A stretch of 64,000 nucleotides of DNA, taken from assembly GCF_001995095.2 (NCBI RefSeq), contig NZ_MTSD02000002.1:1-64000 (forward strand), read 5' to 3'. Positions within the stretch are counted from its first letter, which is position 1. The number at the start of each line of letters is the position of its first letter. The notes under the pieces were generated by a model. It was not told the origin of the DNA and ran no database searches. It saw nothing but the letters and a program-made list of their open reading frames with translations. Source of the DNA: Oceanospirillum linum (GTDB taxonomy: Bacteria > Pseudomonadota > Gammaproteobacteria > Pseudomonadales > Halomonadaceae). A program made the position numbers and the translations under genes. Of the stretch, positions 8,876 to 19,100 are shown in pieces.

Positions 8876-11800
8876 AACAATACACCCTGTTCCCCGGATT
8901 CATTACTGTTAAAGCCGATGGCAGGAGCTTGCCCCCGGAACAGCTGATCCAGTGATTCAATCAATGCTTTAGGTGGACGTTCAAAAAAGAGGCCTGAAGA
9001 CTCTGATTGCCATCCCCTGAGGAATACATAGATGGCTCCTCCGATATGGCGATCATAATCGTAATCCGGGAGCCGGGTTTTCAGCTGCCGGTGCAACGCC
9101 AGCAGGTAGAGACTGTACTGCAGGTCATAACGTTTTTTAAGAATCGCTTCAGCCATCGCTTTTTGTGTATAGGCGCTATCATCATCCCCGAGCTTATTGG
9201 ACTTCCAGTCCACAACGAAATACCGGCCATTATGCTCCACAACCAGGTCGATAAACCCTTTCAGCATACCGTTCAACTGATTAGGTAAGGCCGTAGGCCT
9301 GGGTTGCTGATTTAAGGTGTAGCGGCTGACCAGCTGATCGAGCTGCAATGTGTTGACAGAATCACTTGCCAGCATAAATTCAAGTTCCGTTGAGCAGCTT
9401 TTTGGCGCCAGGGTCACCAGTGAAAAGTCCTTGGATAGGCCAGCGCGCTGTAACACAGACCAGGGTGTCTCTAAAAAGGCCTTAAACCACTGACTGAGGG
9501 GGGCTGCCAGGTGTGCGATATCCCGGAATTCACATTGACGGCTGAGATATTCAAGACGGCCTTCATCGTCCGATGCCGCTGCCTGAAAACCTTTTATCAG
9601 GATGTTGTCCTGATTTCGCTGCCGGTGTTCTGCGGCCCATTCAAACAGACTATGCAGAAAAGTACCCCAGCTGGCACCGGCGGGAAACTGATGCATACTA
9701 AGCTCTGCCTCCAGTTCATCGGGCAGAGGTGCCCGTTGATAGGGCTCGTCGCGGGTTTCGGAGGCGGTGGCTTCGACAGCAAGTTCCGGGTCGGCAACGG
9801 TGCTGGTATCTGTATATCCGGGAGTACTGCCATAGCCTATGGCTGAATAGCTGGCAATCCACCAGCTTTTCAGTGCTTTGAGCTTTGGTGCCTGCCGGGC
9901 CGGGTTTAGGCTCACCTGTTCAGACGGTTTAAGAGTATTCTGCAGAATATCCGGTGCCTGAGGCAGCAAGCGAATACTGTCACAGCCGGATGCCAGTTTC
10001 TGATATGCGTCCATCACCAACTCCGGTGTTTTTATCTGAGCCGGATCATCACCCGCCAGCAAATACCCCATGGCGGAACGTTCCGTCTGTGGCTTTTTTG
10101 CATTACCGGATTTCAGGGGGCCGATACCGAGCCAAAGCGCATGACTGGCCCGGGTCAGTGCAACATAAAGCAAACGCATATCTTCACTGATACGATCATC
10201 GTTGGCACGCTCCCAGGCTTCACCAAAACGTGATTTTCCGGCGATTTCAGCGTAGGTTCGCTGGCTTGCACCCGCGCCGATACGCCAGTTAACCTGTGGC
10301 ACTTTGCCATCAATCTCTTTCCAGCTACCAACAAAAGGCAGTAGTACCAGTGGGTACTCAAGACCTTTGGATTTATGAATCGTAATGACCTGAACCAGGT
10401 CGGCATCACTTTCAAGGCGAAGAATATTTTGTTCGTCACCGGACGCTATCTGTTCTGACAAGTGACGTATCAGCGCCTGTTCACCTTTTATCTCTACCGC
10501 GGCCTGCTGGAGCCATTCCGCCAGGTGCAGCAGGTTTGTCAGGCAGCGCTCCCCTTTCGCTTTACTGAGAGCCCGGGCCGGTAAACGATACTGTTCCATA
10601 AGTTGGCGTACCATGGCCAGAACACCTTGCTGCTGCCAGATACGATGCAAACGGGTAAAGAAAAGCATCTGATCCTCCCAGGCCAGCTCATCTTCACGCC
10701 AGGCCGCCAGCTGCTCCAGAGGCAGCTCAAGGGTGTTACTGCCAAGAGCCGCCCGTATCAGGCTTTCATTCGTGGGTTCAGCAACAGCCCTTAACCAGTG
10801 CAGAAGATCCTGAGCCTCACGGCTGGCAAAGACAGATTCACGGTCAGAAAGGTAGACACTGGAAACATTGCGCTTGGCCAGTTGTTCCCGGACTAACCGG
10901 GCTTCACTTCCTGTACGTACCAGAATAGCGATATCTTTCGGTTTAAGGCGCGCCCGAATCCGGCTATCTCCGGCAGATACAAAGCCAGCCTGCTGTTGCT
11001 GAGCCATATTAAGCCACAGAGTGATCTGACTGGCGGCCACCTCGGCTGCCTGTTGGCGGTATGCACTCATTCCCAGCGCTTCCCCTTCTGCATGCTCAAA
11101 TGGCCAGAGGGTCATGGCCGGAACAGGCTGTCCGGCAAAACAGAGCTGCTCGCTACGTCCGTTCGCGTCAACCATCACATAGGGCACCTGATTTTTGCCT
11201 TCGCTGGCAAAGCGAAATGCTCCTCGGTCATGTTGCTCTGCATGGCTGAACAGATGATTACAGGCCGCAACAACCCCTTTAGTGGAGCGAAAGTTTCGCT
11301 TCAGCGTGTAATGCCGACCTTCTGTGGCCTGCCGGGCCTGCAGGTATGTATAGATATCGGCCCCCCGGAAGCTGTAAATCGCCTGTTTAGGATCTCCGAT
11401 CATGACTAAAAGCTGGTCAGGGTTATTACTCTCCAGCGGGTAAATACGATTAAAAATCTGGTACTGAACGGGGTCTGTATCCTGAAATTCATCAATCATC
11501 GCTGCAGGAAATGTGTTTGCTAATGCCCCCGCCAGGTGCGGGCCATGACTCGGGTCTTCAAGGGCTTCCGCTAACTGTGTTAACAGGTCATCGAATCCCA
11601 TCTCTGCCCGCTGCTGCATGCGACGGTTGAAGGTCTGTGCCACCCAGTTCAGAGCGTGGGCGGTAAGGGCTGAACACAGATCAGTATCCGGCTCATTTAG
11701 CTTGGTAGCCACGTCAGCCTGTATTTCTGTGGGGCTAAAGAGGATTTTCAGTGCGGTAAATGCCGGAAAGTTCTCTACAGGCTGCTCTTTGCCTTTTTTA

Positions 11801-12753
11801 AAGCTGAACGCGCCTTCGGCAAAATATTTCAGTTTAGCCGGTGCTTTTGCCCCCTCATGGGCCCAGCGGGCGATACTTTCCAGCAGTAATGTAAACTTCT
11901 CAGGCTTAGCACTGTCATGCTGGGTGCCGGATAATGCAGGTTGTAGCTGCCAAAGGTGAGCCTCAATAGCATCCTGCTGATCCACCCATTGCTGGCGGGC
12001 TATTTGTTCCTGCTCCGCTTTTCTGGCCTGTTCTTCCGCCGCTGACTGTTGGTAATCCGCATGAGCCTTAAGACAGGTATGCAGATCAGGTACAGGTAAT
12101 GGATATCCCTGATAACTGAGTCCCGCCTGATGTTGACTCAACAGGCCTTTTAGCCGCTGTTGCAACGCTTCCGGTGAGGAGAAACAATCCAGCACCAGTG
12201 AAACCTGCCCGGCTGGCAAAGGATAAAAGTGTTTACGCCAGTAATCCCTGACGACTTCAGCCAGGAGTTCACTATGATCTGTGACCAGCTCCCGGTTAAA
12301 TAACCCCTTGGTGTCAAAGGCATGCTCAACCAACACCCGGTTACACCAGCTATGAATTGTGGAAATGCAGGCCTCATCCATTGATTCAGCCGCCAGTTTC
12401 AGCCGCCAGGCACACCCTGGCCATTGCGCTTCCGGGAAACTATTGCGAAGCCGGTAAAGTGGGTTATCGGCATCACTTTTATCCCGGCTCCCCGCCTGAA
12501 AAAATGCAGCGGCTTCAACCAGCCGGGCTCTGATACGGTCTTTTAGTTCTTCAGCGGCAGCATCGGTGAAGGTCACCACCAGAATCTCACGGGGCGTTAA
12601 AGGCCGTGAGAAACCTTGTCCCTCAGCACCATGCCCCAGAATCAGACGTGTATAAAGCAGTGCTAAACTAAAGGTTTTCCCGGTGCCGGCGCTGGCTTCA
12701 ATCAGCTGACTGCCGGTGAGAGGAAAGCTCAGAAAATCAAAATCCTGACTCAT
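8872..12753 (-). CDS. recB: RecBCD exonuclease V beta subunit, RecB helicase-nuclease
   Basis: A 1293-aa SF1A 3'-5' helicase with a C-terminal nuclease, the catalytic engine of RecBCD. The Walker A motif ASAGTGKT lies at residues 20-27, IDEFQDTDPVQY is the Walker B region, GDPKQAIYSFRGAD and VITIHKSKGLEYPLV are later helicase motifs. The nuclease centre is visible as GFIDLVVEHNGRYFVVDWKSNK at about residues 1160-1185. Length exceeds E. coli RecB (1180 aa). The start overlaps the recC stop by 4 bp and the stop overlaps recD by 4 bp, indicating tight coupling. No ptrA lies between recC and recB. Confidence 0.96.
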   Translation of the reverse strand: MSQDFDFLSFPLTGSQLIEASAGTGKTFSLALLYTRLILGHGAEGQGFSRPLTPREILVVTFTDAAAEELKDRIRARLVEAAAFFQAGSRDKSDADNPLYRLRNSFPEAQWPGCAWRLKLAAESMDEACISTIHSWCNRVLVEHAFDTKGLFNRELVTDHSELLAEVVRDYWRKHFYPLPAGQVSLVLDCFSSPEALQQRLKGLLSQHQAGLSYQGYPLPVPDLHTCLKAHADYQQSAAEEQARKAEQEQIARQQWVDQQDAIEAHLWQLQPALSGTQHDSAKPEKFTLLLESIARWAHEGAKAPAKLKYFAEGAFSFKKGKEQPVENFPAFTALKILFSPTEIQADVATKLNEPDTDLCSALTAHALNWVAQTFNRRMQQRAEMGFDDLLTQLAEALEDPSHGPHLAGALANTFPAAMIDEFQDTDPVQYQIFNRIYPLESNNPDQLLVMIGDPKQAIYSFRGADIYTYLQARQATEGRHYTLKRNFRSTKGVVAACNHLFSHAEQHDRGAFRFASEGKNQVPYVMVDANGRSEQLCFAGQPVPAMTLWPFEHAEGEALGMSAYRQQAAEVAASQITLWLNMAQQQQAGFVSAGDSRIRARLKPKDIAILVRTGSEARLVREQLAKRNVSSVYLSDRESVFASREAQDLLHWLRAVAEPTNESLIRAALGSNTLELPLEQLAAWREDELAWEDQMLFFTRLHRIWQQQGVLAMVRQLMEQYRLPARALSKAKGERCLTNLLHLAEWLQQAAVEIKGEQALIRHLSEQIASGDEQNILRLESDADLVQVITIHKSKGLEYPLVLLPFVGSWKEIDGKVPQVNWRIGAGASQRTYAEIAGKSRFGEAWERANDDRISEDMRLLYVALTRASHALWLGIGPLKSGNAKKPQTERSAMGYLLAGDDPAQIKTPELVMDAYQKLASGCDSIRLLPQAPDILQNTLKPSEQVSLNPARQAPKLKALKSWWIASYSAIGYGSTPGYTDTSTVADPELAVEATASETRDEPYQRAPLPDELEAELSMHQFPAGASWGTFLHSLFEWAAEHRQRNQDNILIKGFQAAASDDEGRLEYLSRQCEFRDIAHLAAPLSQWFKAFLETPWSVLQRAGLSKDFSLVTLAPKSCSTELEFMLASDSVNTLQLDQLVSRYTLNQQPRPTALPNQLNGMLKGFIDLVVEHNGRYFVVDWKSNKLGDDDSAYTQKAMAEAILKKRYDLQYSLYLLALHRQLKTRLPDYDYDRHIGGAIYVFLRGWQSESSGLFFERPPKALIESLDQLFRGQAPAIGFNSNESGEQGVLL

Positions 12754-15700
12754 ACCTGATCTCCTGCAATCGGTTTAAGACTGGCCAGCATGGGGGCGTA
12801 AAGACGTTCTGCCAGAGCCTCAAAACGACCATCCGCGGCCAGAGACTGAAAATCAGGCCAAAAACGGGAATAAGCAGGATGCTCTCCACACTCCCCTGTA
12901 TGCCTGAAGCCTCCCATGTACTGTCCTTCCGGATCACCATCCGTAAGATGAGAGAAACCTGTTTTACAGGCTAAGGGCCAGAGTTGATTGATATTTTCCA
13001 GCCAGGCTTGTGCCAGATCCAATAAGATAGCCTCGGCCTGCGCTGAAGCCATGGGTTGCATCTGAATTGTCTGCTGGCTATCGGCTCCCAGCAGATGGGT
13101 AATAACAGGCTGCTCCAATTGAGCAAATAAATGGTATGGCCAGTGACGGATCAGATGCTCATATTTAAGGTCATCTCCCCGGAATAAACGGCTTGGCTGC
13201 AGAACCAGCCGTATCGTTTCGCCACTGGCGTTACGTCTCAGATCATTGAGCTGAGCTTCCAACCGATCACCTGTTGTCAGGTCAAAAACCCTGACCGCGC
13301 TACTGTAAGAATCCTGATATTGCTGTTGCAGTGTCTGGTAGAGACTCAGGGGTTCATACAGCGCCTCTTTTAAGCGAACCTGCTCAGCATCGGCAAAGGC
13401 CGCCATGGGCAGTTCACCGGCAGCCCGTAAGCTATTCAGCGACTGCTCCAGTAACCGATCTGCCGGACTATCCGGAAACTTAGCCTGCTGCTGTATAACC
13501 CGGTCGATCAGTGTTTTTTGCAGTGCCCAGCGCTCCAGACCATCAAGGGCAAAGCGCTCTTCATCCTCGGCCACTTCTCCCCCATCAAACCAGTTGACCC
13601 CAAGCCGTCGGCTGAAAAAGGTTTTCACCGGATGCCGTAAGAAGCCCGCCAGATCTGTCAATGTTAACGGAGCGTCCAGCTTCAGAGCGGGCAATGTTCG
13701 CTCGCCACTAACCAGCGCCTGGCTTGCGTCAGGGATCTGGTCATGGCCCTGGGCCATCTCTCCGTGAACATCACGCCACTCTTTTGCATAGGTAAACAGT
13801 GCTTTACTTTCCGCGTTGGGCTGAAAGTACTGCTTGCTGAAAGGTTGCAGGGGATGCTCTGTGGTTATGGCCTCAAGCAAAGTGCGGGACTCTGCCCCTC
13901 CGGCTTGGCTGGCAAGAAACCAGCCCGCGTCGAGGTAATCTCTTAACTGACCAACAAGCACCGAAGGTGGTTTCTCACTGTTGTCCCGGATATTCCGACC
14001 TACCCAGGATATAACAAGGCGCTCCCGGGCCGATAGCAGAGCCTCAAGAAAGAGGTAGCGATCATCTTCACGGCGGGAGCGATCACCGGGGCGATAATCA
14101 TTTGTCATCAGGTCAAAGTCGGCGGCCTGTTGGCTTCTTGGGTAATCCGCATCGTTCATGCCCAACAGCCATACCTGTTTAAACGGAATCGCCCGCATCG
14201 GCATCAGCGTTGCGAAATTAACGGAGCCACCGAGAAATTTCTGAGTCAGTGTCGGTTGATCAATGCGACTGAGCAGCTCCTCCCGTACAACCTCCAGGGG
14301 CAGAGGTTCGTGCAGTAACTGTCCCAACTCACACTCCTGACACCAGCTTTCCATGCCCTTACTGATGGTGCTGATAGCCCGCTCATCTGATGGGGAGTCT
14401 GTGGTAAAGAAGCGATGGCAGAGCCCGTTGATCATGCGTTCCCATTCACGGGGTTCCCAGGGTGTCATCATCTCTTGGCGAGTTAGCTGGAGCGCATCGA
14501 TCAGGAGTACCAGAGGGCCAATCAGGGCAGCTTCAAGGCCCGCAATTTCATCATAGGGCTCAATCTCCTGCCAGCGCTCCCCCTGACCCACGGCGTAACC
14601 CAGCAACATACGCTTGAGACCGAAAAGCCAGCTGTTCTGCTCACCAGCTTCCGGCAAGTCGAGTTCAGATCGATGTTGCTGATCCAATCCCCAGCGAATG
14701 TTGGCACCTTTGATCCATTGGTGCAGTCTTGGCAAATACTCTTCTGAGAAACCGAAACGGTTCTGTAACGCTGGGGTATCCAGCAGATCCAGAAGTTCAC
14801 TCACCGCAAAGCGAGCATCTCTGAGCTGCAGAAGGCTTTCAAAAGCTGTCAGTAAGCTATTGACGCCCCTTTGTCCCTGATCAGAAATATAATAAGGAAT
14901 AAAACGGCTATCACGGACAAGGTACTCACCGATGCCCCCCGCCTCTTTCGTTTGCTGGTAGCGCCCAAAAACAGCCTGAACATGGGGTGCATAAACTGAG
15001 ACATCAGGCACCATAACCAGAATATCCCTGGGTTGCAGCGACGCCCCTTGCTTCTGAGCCTGCTCAAAAGCGTCTAAAAGCTGGTCATGGAGAATTTCAA
15101 CTTCACGCTGTGGGCTGTGGGCCACAATAAACTGCAGGCTATTATCACTGTCGGGATCAACCTGGTGCTCGGCAGATCGGCTGCGTTCCTTGCGCTCATC
15201 CAGACTGCGAAGCTGGTAAATGTCGTCCTGAACCTGACGAAGCAGAGACATTTTGCCCTGATCATCCGGATGCGGTGGTTCAAAAAGATCGATACGATTG
15301 AAGTGGTTCCGGTAGGATTCCGGCTGGTCGTTTTCATCCAGCAGATGCAGATAATCCCGCCCCTGTTTACCCCAGGATGCCAGTAGAGGATTGCCTTGCA
15401 GATGCAGGTTCTCCAGCGGGATACCTTCAGGGATTTTACGCTCTCTGGTGCGGGTATATTGCTTTAACAAGGCGCGACCTTCGATCAGGTCACCCCAATA
15501 GTGAGGGCTTGGATTATGAACGAAAAGCAATACCTGGCAGACGTGTGACAAACTTTGCAACAGTTCAAGGTTCTGCTGGGGCAGTGCTGAGATGCCAAAT
15601 ACGATAACGCGTTTTGGCAGATCATCAGGTGCCGATCTCTGTTGCCGGGCCTGTTCGACGATAATACGATGGATCTCAGACCGGCTTTTCTTAGCCCAGA

Positions 15701-16355
15701 AGCCTTCCCGCTCACTCAGTGTTGTCTTCAGGGGCTGCTGGCGGATAGTCTCGCAGATTAAACGCCATAGGGCTGGCTGCCAAAGCTGTTCTTCGGAAAG
15801 TGGTACTTCAGATTCCTGCCCGGCCCGAATCAGTACGTCACGGGATGCCTCCCAGGCTTCCAGCCAGTCTGCGCGATAGATCTGATACTGATCATAGATA
15901 TCTGACAATTTAGCGGCCAGCTGATAGACCCGTCTCGGGTCGGCATCTTTTTGCAGAAAGCCCAGTAAAGGACTTAAACAATCCGGGTTGGGAATACTCG
16001 CCTGCAGGGTCGTTTGATCCGATAGCAGCTGATAAAGCGTCCATGTCAGAGGGCCTTTATCAAAAGGAGATGCACTGGGAATATCGGGTTCAAAACAACG
16101 GTAGGCCTGCCAGATAAAGCGTCCGGGAAGCTGAACCTTCATGGCGGCGGCAATTCCGCATCCCCCTTTATCTTCATTTTCTGCCAGTGCCATTTTTAGC
16201 CACTGGGCGATGCCATTACTCTGAACAAGGATTTGCTCATCTTCTAAGGGGGACAGTGGGTAACGCTGAATCCAGCCGGTCATCACATCCCTGAGTTCTT
16301 CCAGATGGTTACCCTGAATCACCATCATTCCAGTGGGCCAGTTAACATCAGCCAT
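12750..16355 (-). CDS. recC: RecBCD exonuclease V gamma subunit, RecC
   Basis: A 1201-aa subunit that splits the duplex and scans for Chi within RecBCD. Family blocks include ILVQSNGIAQWLKMALAE near residue 42, GCGIAA, LPGRFIWQAYR, VIVFGISALP, and MPMRAIPFKQVWLLGMNDADYPR. As usual for RecC, the helicase-like and nuclease-like folds lack catalytic motifs. ATG 16355 has AAGGA upstream. First gene of the operon; an 18-bp perfect palindrome lies 65 bp upstream. Confidence 0.95.
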   Translation of the reverse strand: MADVNWPTGMMVIQGNHLEELRDVMTGWIQRYPLSPLEDEQILVQSNGIAQWLKMALAENEDKGGCGIAAAMKVQLPGRFIWQAYRCFEPDIPSASPFDKGPLTWTLYQLLSDQTTLQASIPNPDCLSPLLGFLQKDADPRRVYQLAAKLSDIYDQYQIYRADWLEAWEASRDVLIRAGQESEVPLSEEQLWQPALWRLICETIRQQPLKTTLSEREGFWAKKSRSEIHRIIVEQARQQRSAPDDLPKRVIVFGISALPQQNLELLQSLSHVCQVLLFVHNPSPHYWGDLIEGRALLKQYTRTRERKIPEGIPLENLHLQGNPLLASWGKQGRDYLHLLDENDQPESYRNHFNRIDLFEPPHPDDQGKMSLLRQVQDDIYQLRSLDERKERSRSAEHQVDPDSDNSLQFIVAHSPQREVEILHDQLLDAFEQAQKQGASLQPRDILVMVPDVSVYAPHVQAVFGRYQQTKEAGGIGEYLVRDSRFIPYYISDQGQRGVNSLLTAFESLLQLRDARFAVSELLDLLDTPALQNRFGFSEEYLPRLHQWIKGANIRWGLDQQHRSELDLPEAGEQNSWLFGLKRMLLGYAVGQGERWQEIEPYDEIAGLEAALIGPLVLLIDALQLTRQEMMTPWEPREWERMINGLCHRFFTTDSPSDERAISTISKGMESWCQECELGQLLHEPLPLEVVREELLSRIDQPTLTQKFLGGSVNFATLMPMRAIPFKQVWLLGMNDADYPRSQQAADFDLMTNDYRPGDRSRREDDRYLFLEALLSARERLVISWVGRNIRDNSEKPPSVLVGQLRDYLDAGWFLASQAGGAESRTLLEAITTEHPLQPFSKQYFQPNAESKALFTYAKEWRDVHGEMAQGHDQIPDASQALVSGERTLPALKLDAPLTLTDLAGFLRHPVKTFFSRRLGVNWFDGGEVAEDEERFALDGLERWALQKTLIDRVIQQQAKFPDSPADRLLEQSLNSLRAAGELPMAAFADAEQVRLKEALYEPLSLYQTLQQQYQDSYSSAVRVFDLTTGDRLEAQLNDLRRNASGETIRLVLQPSRLFRGDDLKYEHLIRHWPYHLFAQLEQPVITHLLGADSQQTIQMQPMASAQAEAILLDLAQAWLENINQLWPLACKTGFSHLTDGDPEGQYMGGFRHTGECGEHPAYSRFWPDFQSLAADGRFEALAERLYAPMLASLKPIAGDQV

Positions 16356-16419
16356 ATTGATCCTTTCTAAGCATACTCAGCAGAAAACAAACACCAGGCT
16401 GCTGCGAACCTGAGTCATT

Positions 16420-16437
16420 GCGCTATGAACATAGCGC
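16420..16437. promoter_or_regulatory. Perfect 18-bp palindrome upstream of recCBD
   Basis: GCGCTATG-AA-CATAGCGC, a perfect 8-bp inverted repeat with a two-base centre, in the 260-bp gap between recC and the HAD gene, upstream of the recC start. The short centre suits a protein-binding dyad better than an RNA hairpin. Regulator and function are unknown; no second copy was noticed here. Confidence 0.4.
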
Positions 16438-16615
16438 TAAGTTTGCCGGAATGATGCTTTAGAGGCCACAGGAAGGTTGTTGAAATATAATAAAAAAATA
16501 TGATTAAGCCTGTTACCCGCACCAGGAGAAGGACTGATCCGGGCGACATGGCCGGTATTGATTTTATAACCGCCTGATACTCTGCAGGCTGTCGTTTCTG
16601 GGCAGTAGTGTCATC

Positions 16616-17281
16616 TTAATGTGCCCAGTGGTGGGCATGCCAGTGCGCCTCTGCAGCCTCAGTCAACAGAGGGCAGGGATTCACCAGATGAACCTGGTCT
16701 GCATAAAGACATAACGGCAGGTCGTTAATAGAGTCGGTATAAAAGTGTATATTCAGGTGGCTGCGATTAAGATTCAATTGTTCCAGCCATTGTTTGAGAC
16801 GTGTGACCTTGCCTTCACGGTAGCTGGCCGTACCTTCAACCTGAGCTGTTAGTCTGCCGGACTTTTCTCTCAGATCAATGCCCAATGCCTGCTGGATCCC
16901 CATCGCTCTGGCCAACGGCTGGACGATCAGGCTGGCCGTTGCAGAGATCACCAGAATCTCCTGTTGTTGGCTTTGCAGCTGTTTAAGCAATGCTTTGGCC
17001 TGAGGATAGATCCGGGGCATGATTTTCTCTGATATACACTCACCCACCCACTGCTCCAGTTGTGGCAAAGGAATTTTTTCCAGAGGCTGCAGTGTAAAGG
17101 ACAGATAGTCCTCCATACTCATTTTTCCCTGACGGTAAAGCTGCATCAGGGCATCATCCTGCCTGAGAAAGGAAGGGTCGGTTACAATGCCTCTCTCGAC
17201 CAGAAAGTGATTCCAGATAGTGGAACTGTCACCATCGATCAGGGTGTCATCCATATCAAAAATAAAAAGTTCATTGCTCAT
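16616..17281 (-). CDS. HAD-IB family phosphatase
   Basis: A 221-aa haloacid dehalogenase-superfamily hydrolase of the phosphoserine-phosphatase-like IB subgroup. The nucleophile motif FDMDDTLIDGDS is at residues 8-19 (Asp9, Asp11), the motif II Ser/Thr is in ILVISAT, and motif III/IV is YTDSINDLPL. The start overlaps the stop of the upstream ABC ATPase by 4 bp, so it is the last gene of the uptake operon. Context suggests it removes phosphate from the product of the imported compound (inference). The cytoplasmic substrate is not known. Confidence 0.85.
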   Translation of the reverse strand: MSNELFIFDMDDTLIDGDSSTIWNHFLVERGIVTDPSFLRQDDALMQLYRQGKMSMEDYLSFTLQPLEKIPLPQLEQWVGECISEKIMPRIYPQAKALLKQLQSQQQEILVISATASLIVQPLARAMGIQQALGIDLREKSGRLTAQVEGTASYREGKVTRLKQWLEQLNLNRSHLNIHFYTDSINDLPLCLYADQVHLVNPCPLLTEAAEAHWHAHHWAH

Positions 17282-18315
17282 GCCGGAGTACTCACAGATA
17301 GACTCACAGGTTGAAACTCCTGTCGGTCAAATAACAGTCCAACAGAGCTGCCAACAGGTATTAAATGACCGGCAGAACGATTCAGAGCATCCAGGGTGAT
17401 CTCCTGCTGCCCTATCATCGCCTTATAGCGAATCACATTGCCCAATAACTGATGGTCTTTGATGATAGCAGGGGTGGGTTGTGTCATATGCTCGCTGTAC
17501 GCTCTGCCGGGTTCCTGAATATAGATAGCCTCGGGGCGTATGGCGATCGACTGGGTACCATTAAGGCCAAAAAGCTCTGCCGCCGAATCTTTATCCAGAA
17601 TATTGTAATGCCCCATAAAACCAGCCACAAAAGCATTGGCAGGCTGGGTATAAATAGACTCCGGCGTGCCACTCTGCACGATTCGTCCACCATGCATCAG
17701 GAAAATACGATCAGACATCAGCATCGCCTCCTCCTGGTCATGGGTGACAAAGATGGTGGTCAGATTTAACTCTTTTTGGATCGCTCTGATCTGAATCCGC
17801 AGGTTTTTGCGAATCTTGGCATCCAGTGCTGACAGGGGTTCATCCAACAGCAGAATACGCGGCTCCACCACTAGAGCCCGGGCCAGTGCGACCCGCTGAC
17901 ACTGGCCCCCGGATAGCTGATGGGGGTAGCAATCTTCTTTGCCCTTCAGTTCCACCAGCTCGATGATCCGGCTGACTTTACGGGCCATCTCCTCGGCTGG
18001 AACAGATTTCATCTTCAGGCCAAAGGCGATATTGTCTGACACACTCATATTGGGAAACAGGGCATAGGATTGAAAGACCATGCCGATCTCCCGTTTTTGC
18101 GGCGCCAGATGCGTGATCTCCTGACCCGCAACCGTCAGGGAGCTGCTGTCCACCGGGTTAAGTCCGGCGATACTGCGTAACAGGGTTGATTTACCGCAGC
18201 CACTGGGGCCTAACAGGGTAATAAACTCCCCCTGTTCAATGGTGAACCCGATATCGGAAAAAACCTGATTCTGACCAAATGCTTTGCTAAGGCCTTCTAC
18301 GCTGACATAACTCAT
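17278..18315 (-). CDS. ABC transporter ATP-binding protein (Fe3+/putrescine/phosphonate class)
   Basis: A 345-aa ATPase driving import through the two adjacent permeases. Walker A LGPSGCGKST is at about residues 35-44, the Q-loop in GMVFQSYALFPNMSV, signature LSGGQCQRVALARAL, Walker B ILLLDEPLSALD, and H-loop FVTHDQEEAM. A ~100-residue C-terminal TOBE-type regulatory domain follows. It belongs to the FbpC/PotA/PhnT group. It overlaps the permease gene before it and the HAD gene after it by 4 bp each. Confidence 0.9.
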   Translation of the reverse strand: MSYVSVEGLSKAFGQNQVFSDIGFTIEQGEFITLLGPSGCGKSTLLRSIAGLNPVDSSSLTVAGQEITHLAPQKREIGMVFQSYALFPNMSVSDNIAFGLKMKSVPAEEMARKVSRIIELVELKGKEDCYPHQLSGGQCQRVALARALVVEPRILLLDEPLSALDAKIRKNLRIQIRAIQKELNLTTIFVTHDQEEAMLMSDRIFLMHGGRIVQSGTPESIYTQPANAFVAGFMGHYNILDKDSAAELFGLNGTQSIAIRPEAIYIQEPGRAYSEHMTQPTPAIIKDHQLLGNVIRYKAMIGQQEITLDALNRSAGHLIPVGSSVGLLFDRQEFQPVSLSVSTPA

Positions 18316-19100
18316 AGTGCATTACTCTTGCTGATACGACTGCCCAACCAGGTACAGATAAAAATAAAGAAGAAATAGGTCATCACCAGCGCTGAAGTAA
18401 AATGTCCGCTGGTCTGGCGCATGTTGTAGAGATAAACCTGCAGAGTTTCATAGCGGGTTCCCACCAGAATATTGGCAAAAACAAACTCCCCCAGCAGGAA
18501 AGAGAAGGAGAGAAACATTGAGGCCAACACCCCTTTCTTCAAATTCGGCAGAATGATGTGAAAAAAGGCTTTTGGTGTGGAGGCTCCCAGCAGGTGCGCG
18601 GCATCCACCAGATCCTTCAGGTTGATCGCCATAAAGTTATTCGCAATGGCCCGATAGATAAACGGCAATGCGATGGTGAAATAGGTACCGATCAGAATCC
18701 AGGGTGTACCCAACATCGGAAAAGGCGCATCGGCATAGAACTGCAGCAAACCCACGGATGACACCACCGGTGGCACCGCAAAAGGCAGCAGAATCAGAAC
18801 ATTCATCAGGCGGTCATAACCGGGGTAGTAGTAAAACACCACAAAGGCCAGGGGAATCACCAACACCAATGCCAGCAACAGCGCCGTAATACAAACCAAT
18901 AATGATCGGCCAAAGGCTTCCAGAAAGCGGATATCAGAAAACAGTTGCCCATACCACTTCAGCGTAAAACCATCCGGTAGTATGGTGGCCCCCCAACGGC
19001 TGGAAAAAGAGTAGATCAGGGTTGCCGCAATAGGCAGAGCTAACAGACTGATGATGCTGTAAACAACGGTTTTATGATAAAGCAGATTAGCGTTTTGCAT
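18312..19100 (-). CDS. ABC transporter permease (second permease)
   Basis: A 262-aa inner membrane permease with about six membrane segments. The EAA-type loop for docking the ATPase is visible as DAAHLLGASTPKAFFHIILPNLKKG near residues 165-190. It resembles PhnV/FbpB C-half-type permeases. Its start overlaps the end of the first permease frame by 14 bp and its stop overlaps the ATPase start by 4 bp. Confidence 0.88.
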   Translation of the reverse strand: MQNANLLYHKTVVYSIISLLALPIAATLIYSFSSRWGATILPDGFTLKWYGQLFSDIRFLEAFGRSLLVCITALLLALVLVIPLAFVVFYYYPGYDRLMNVLILLPFAVPPVVSSVGLLQFYADAPFPMLGTPWILIGTYFTIALPFIYRAIANNFMAINLKDLVDAAHLLGASTPKAFFHIILPNLKKGVLASMFLSFSFLLGEFVFANILVGTRYETLQVYLYNMRQTSGHFTSALVMTYFFFIFICTWLGSRISKSNAL

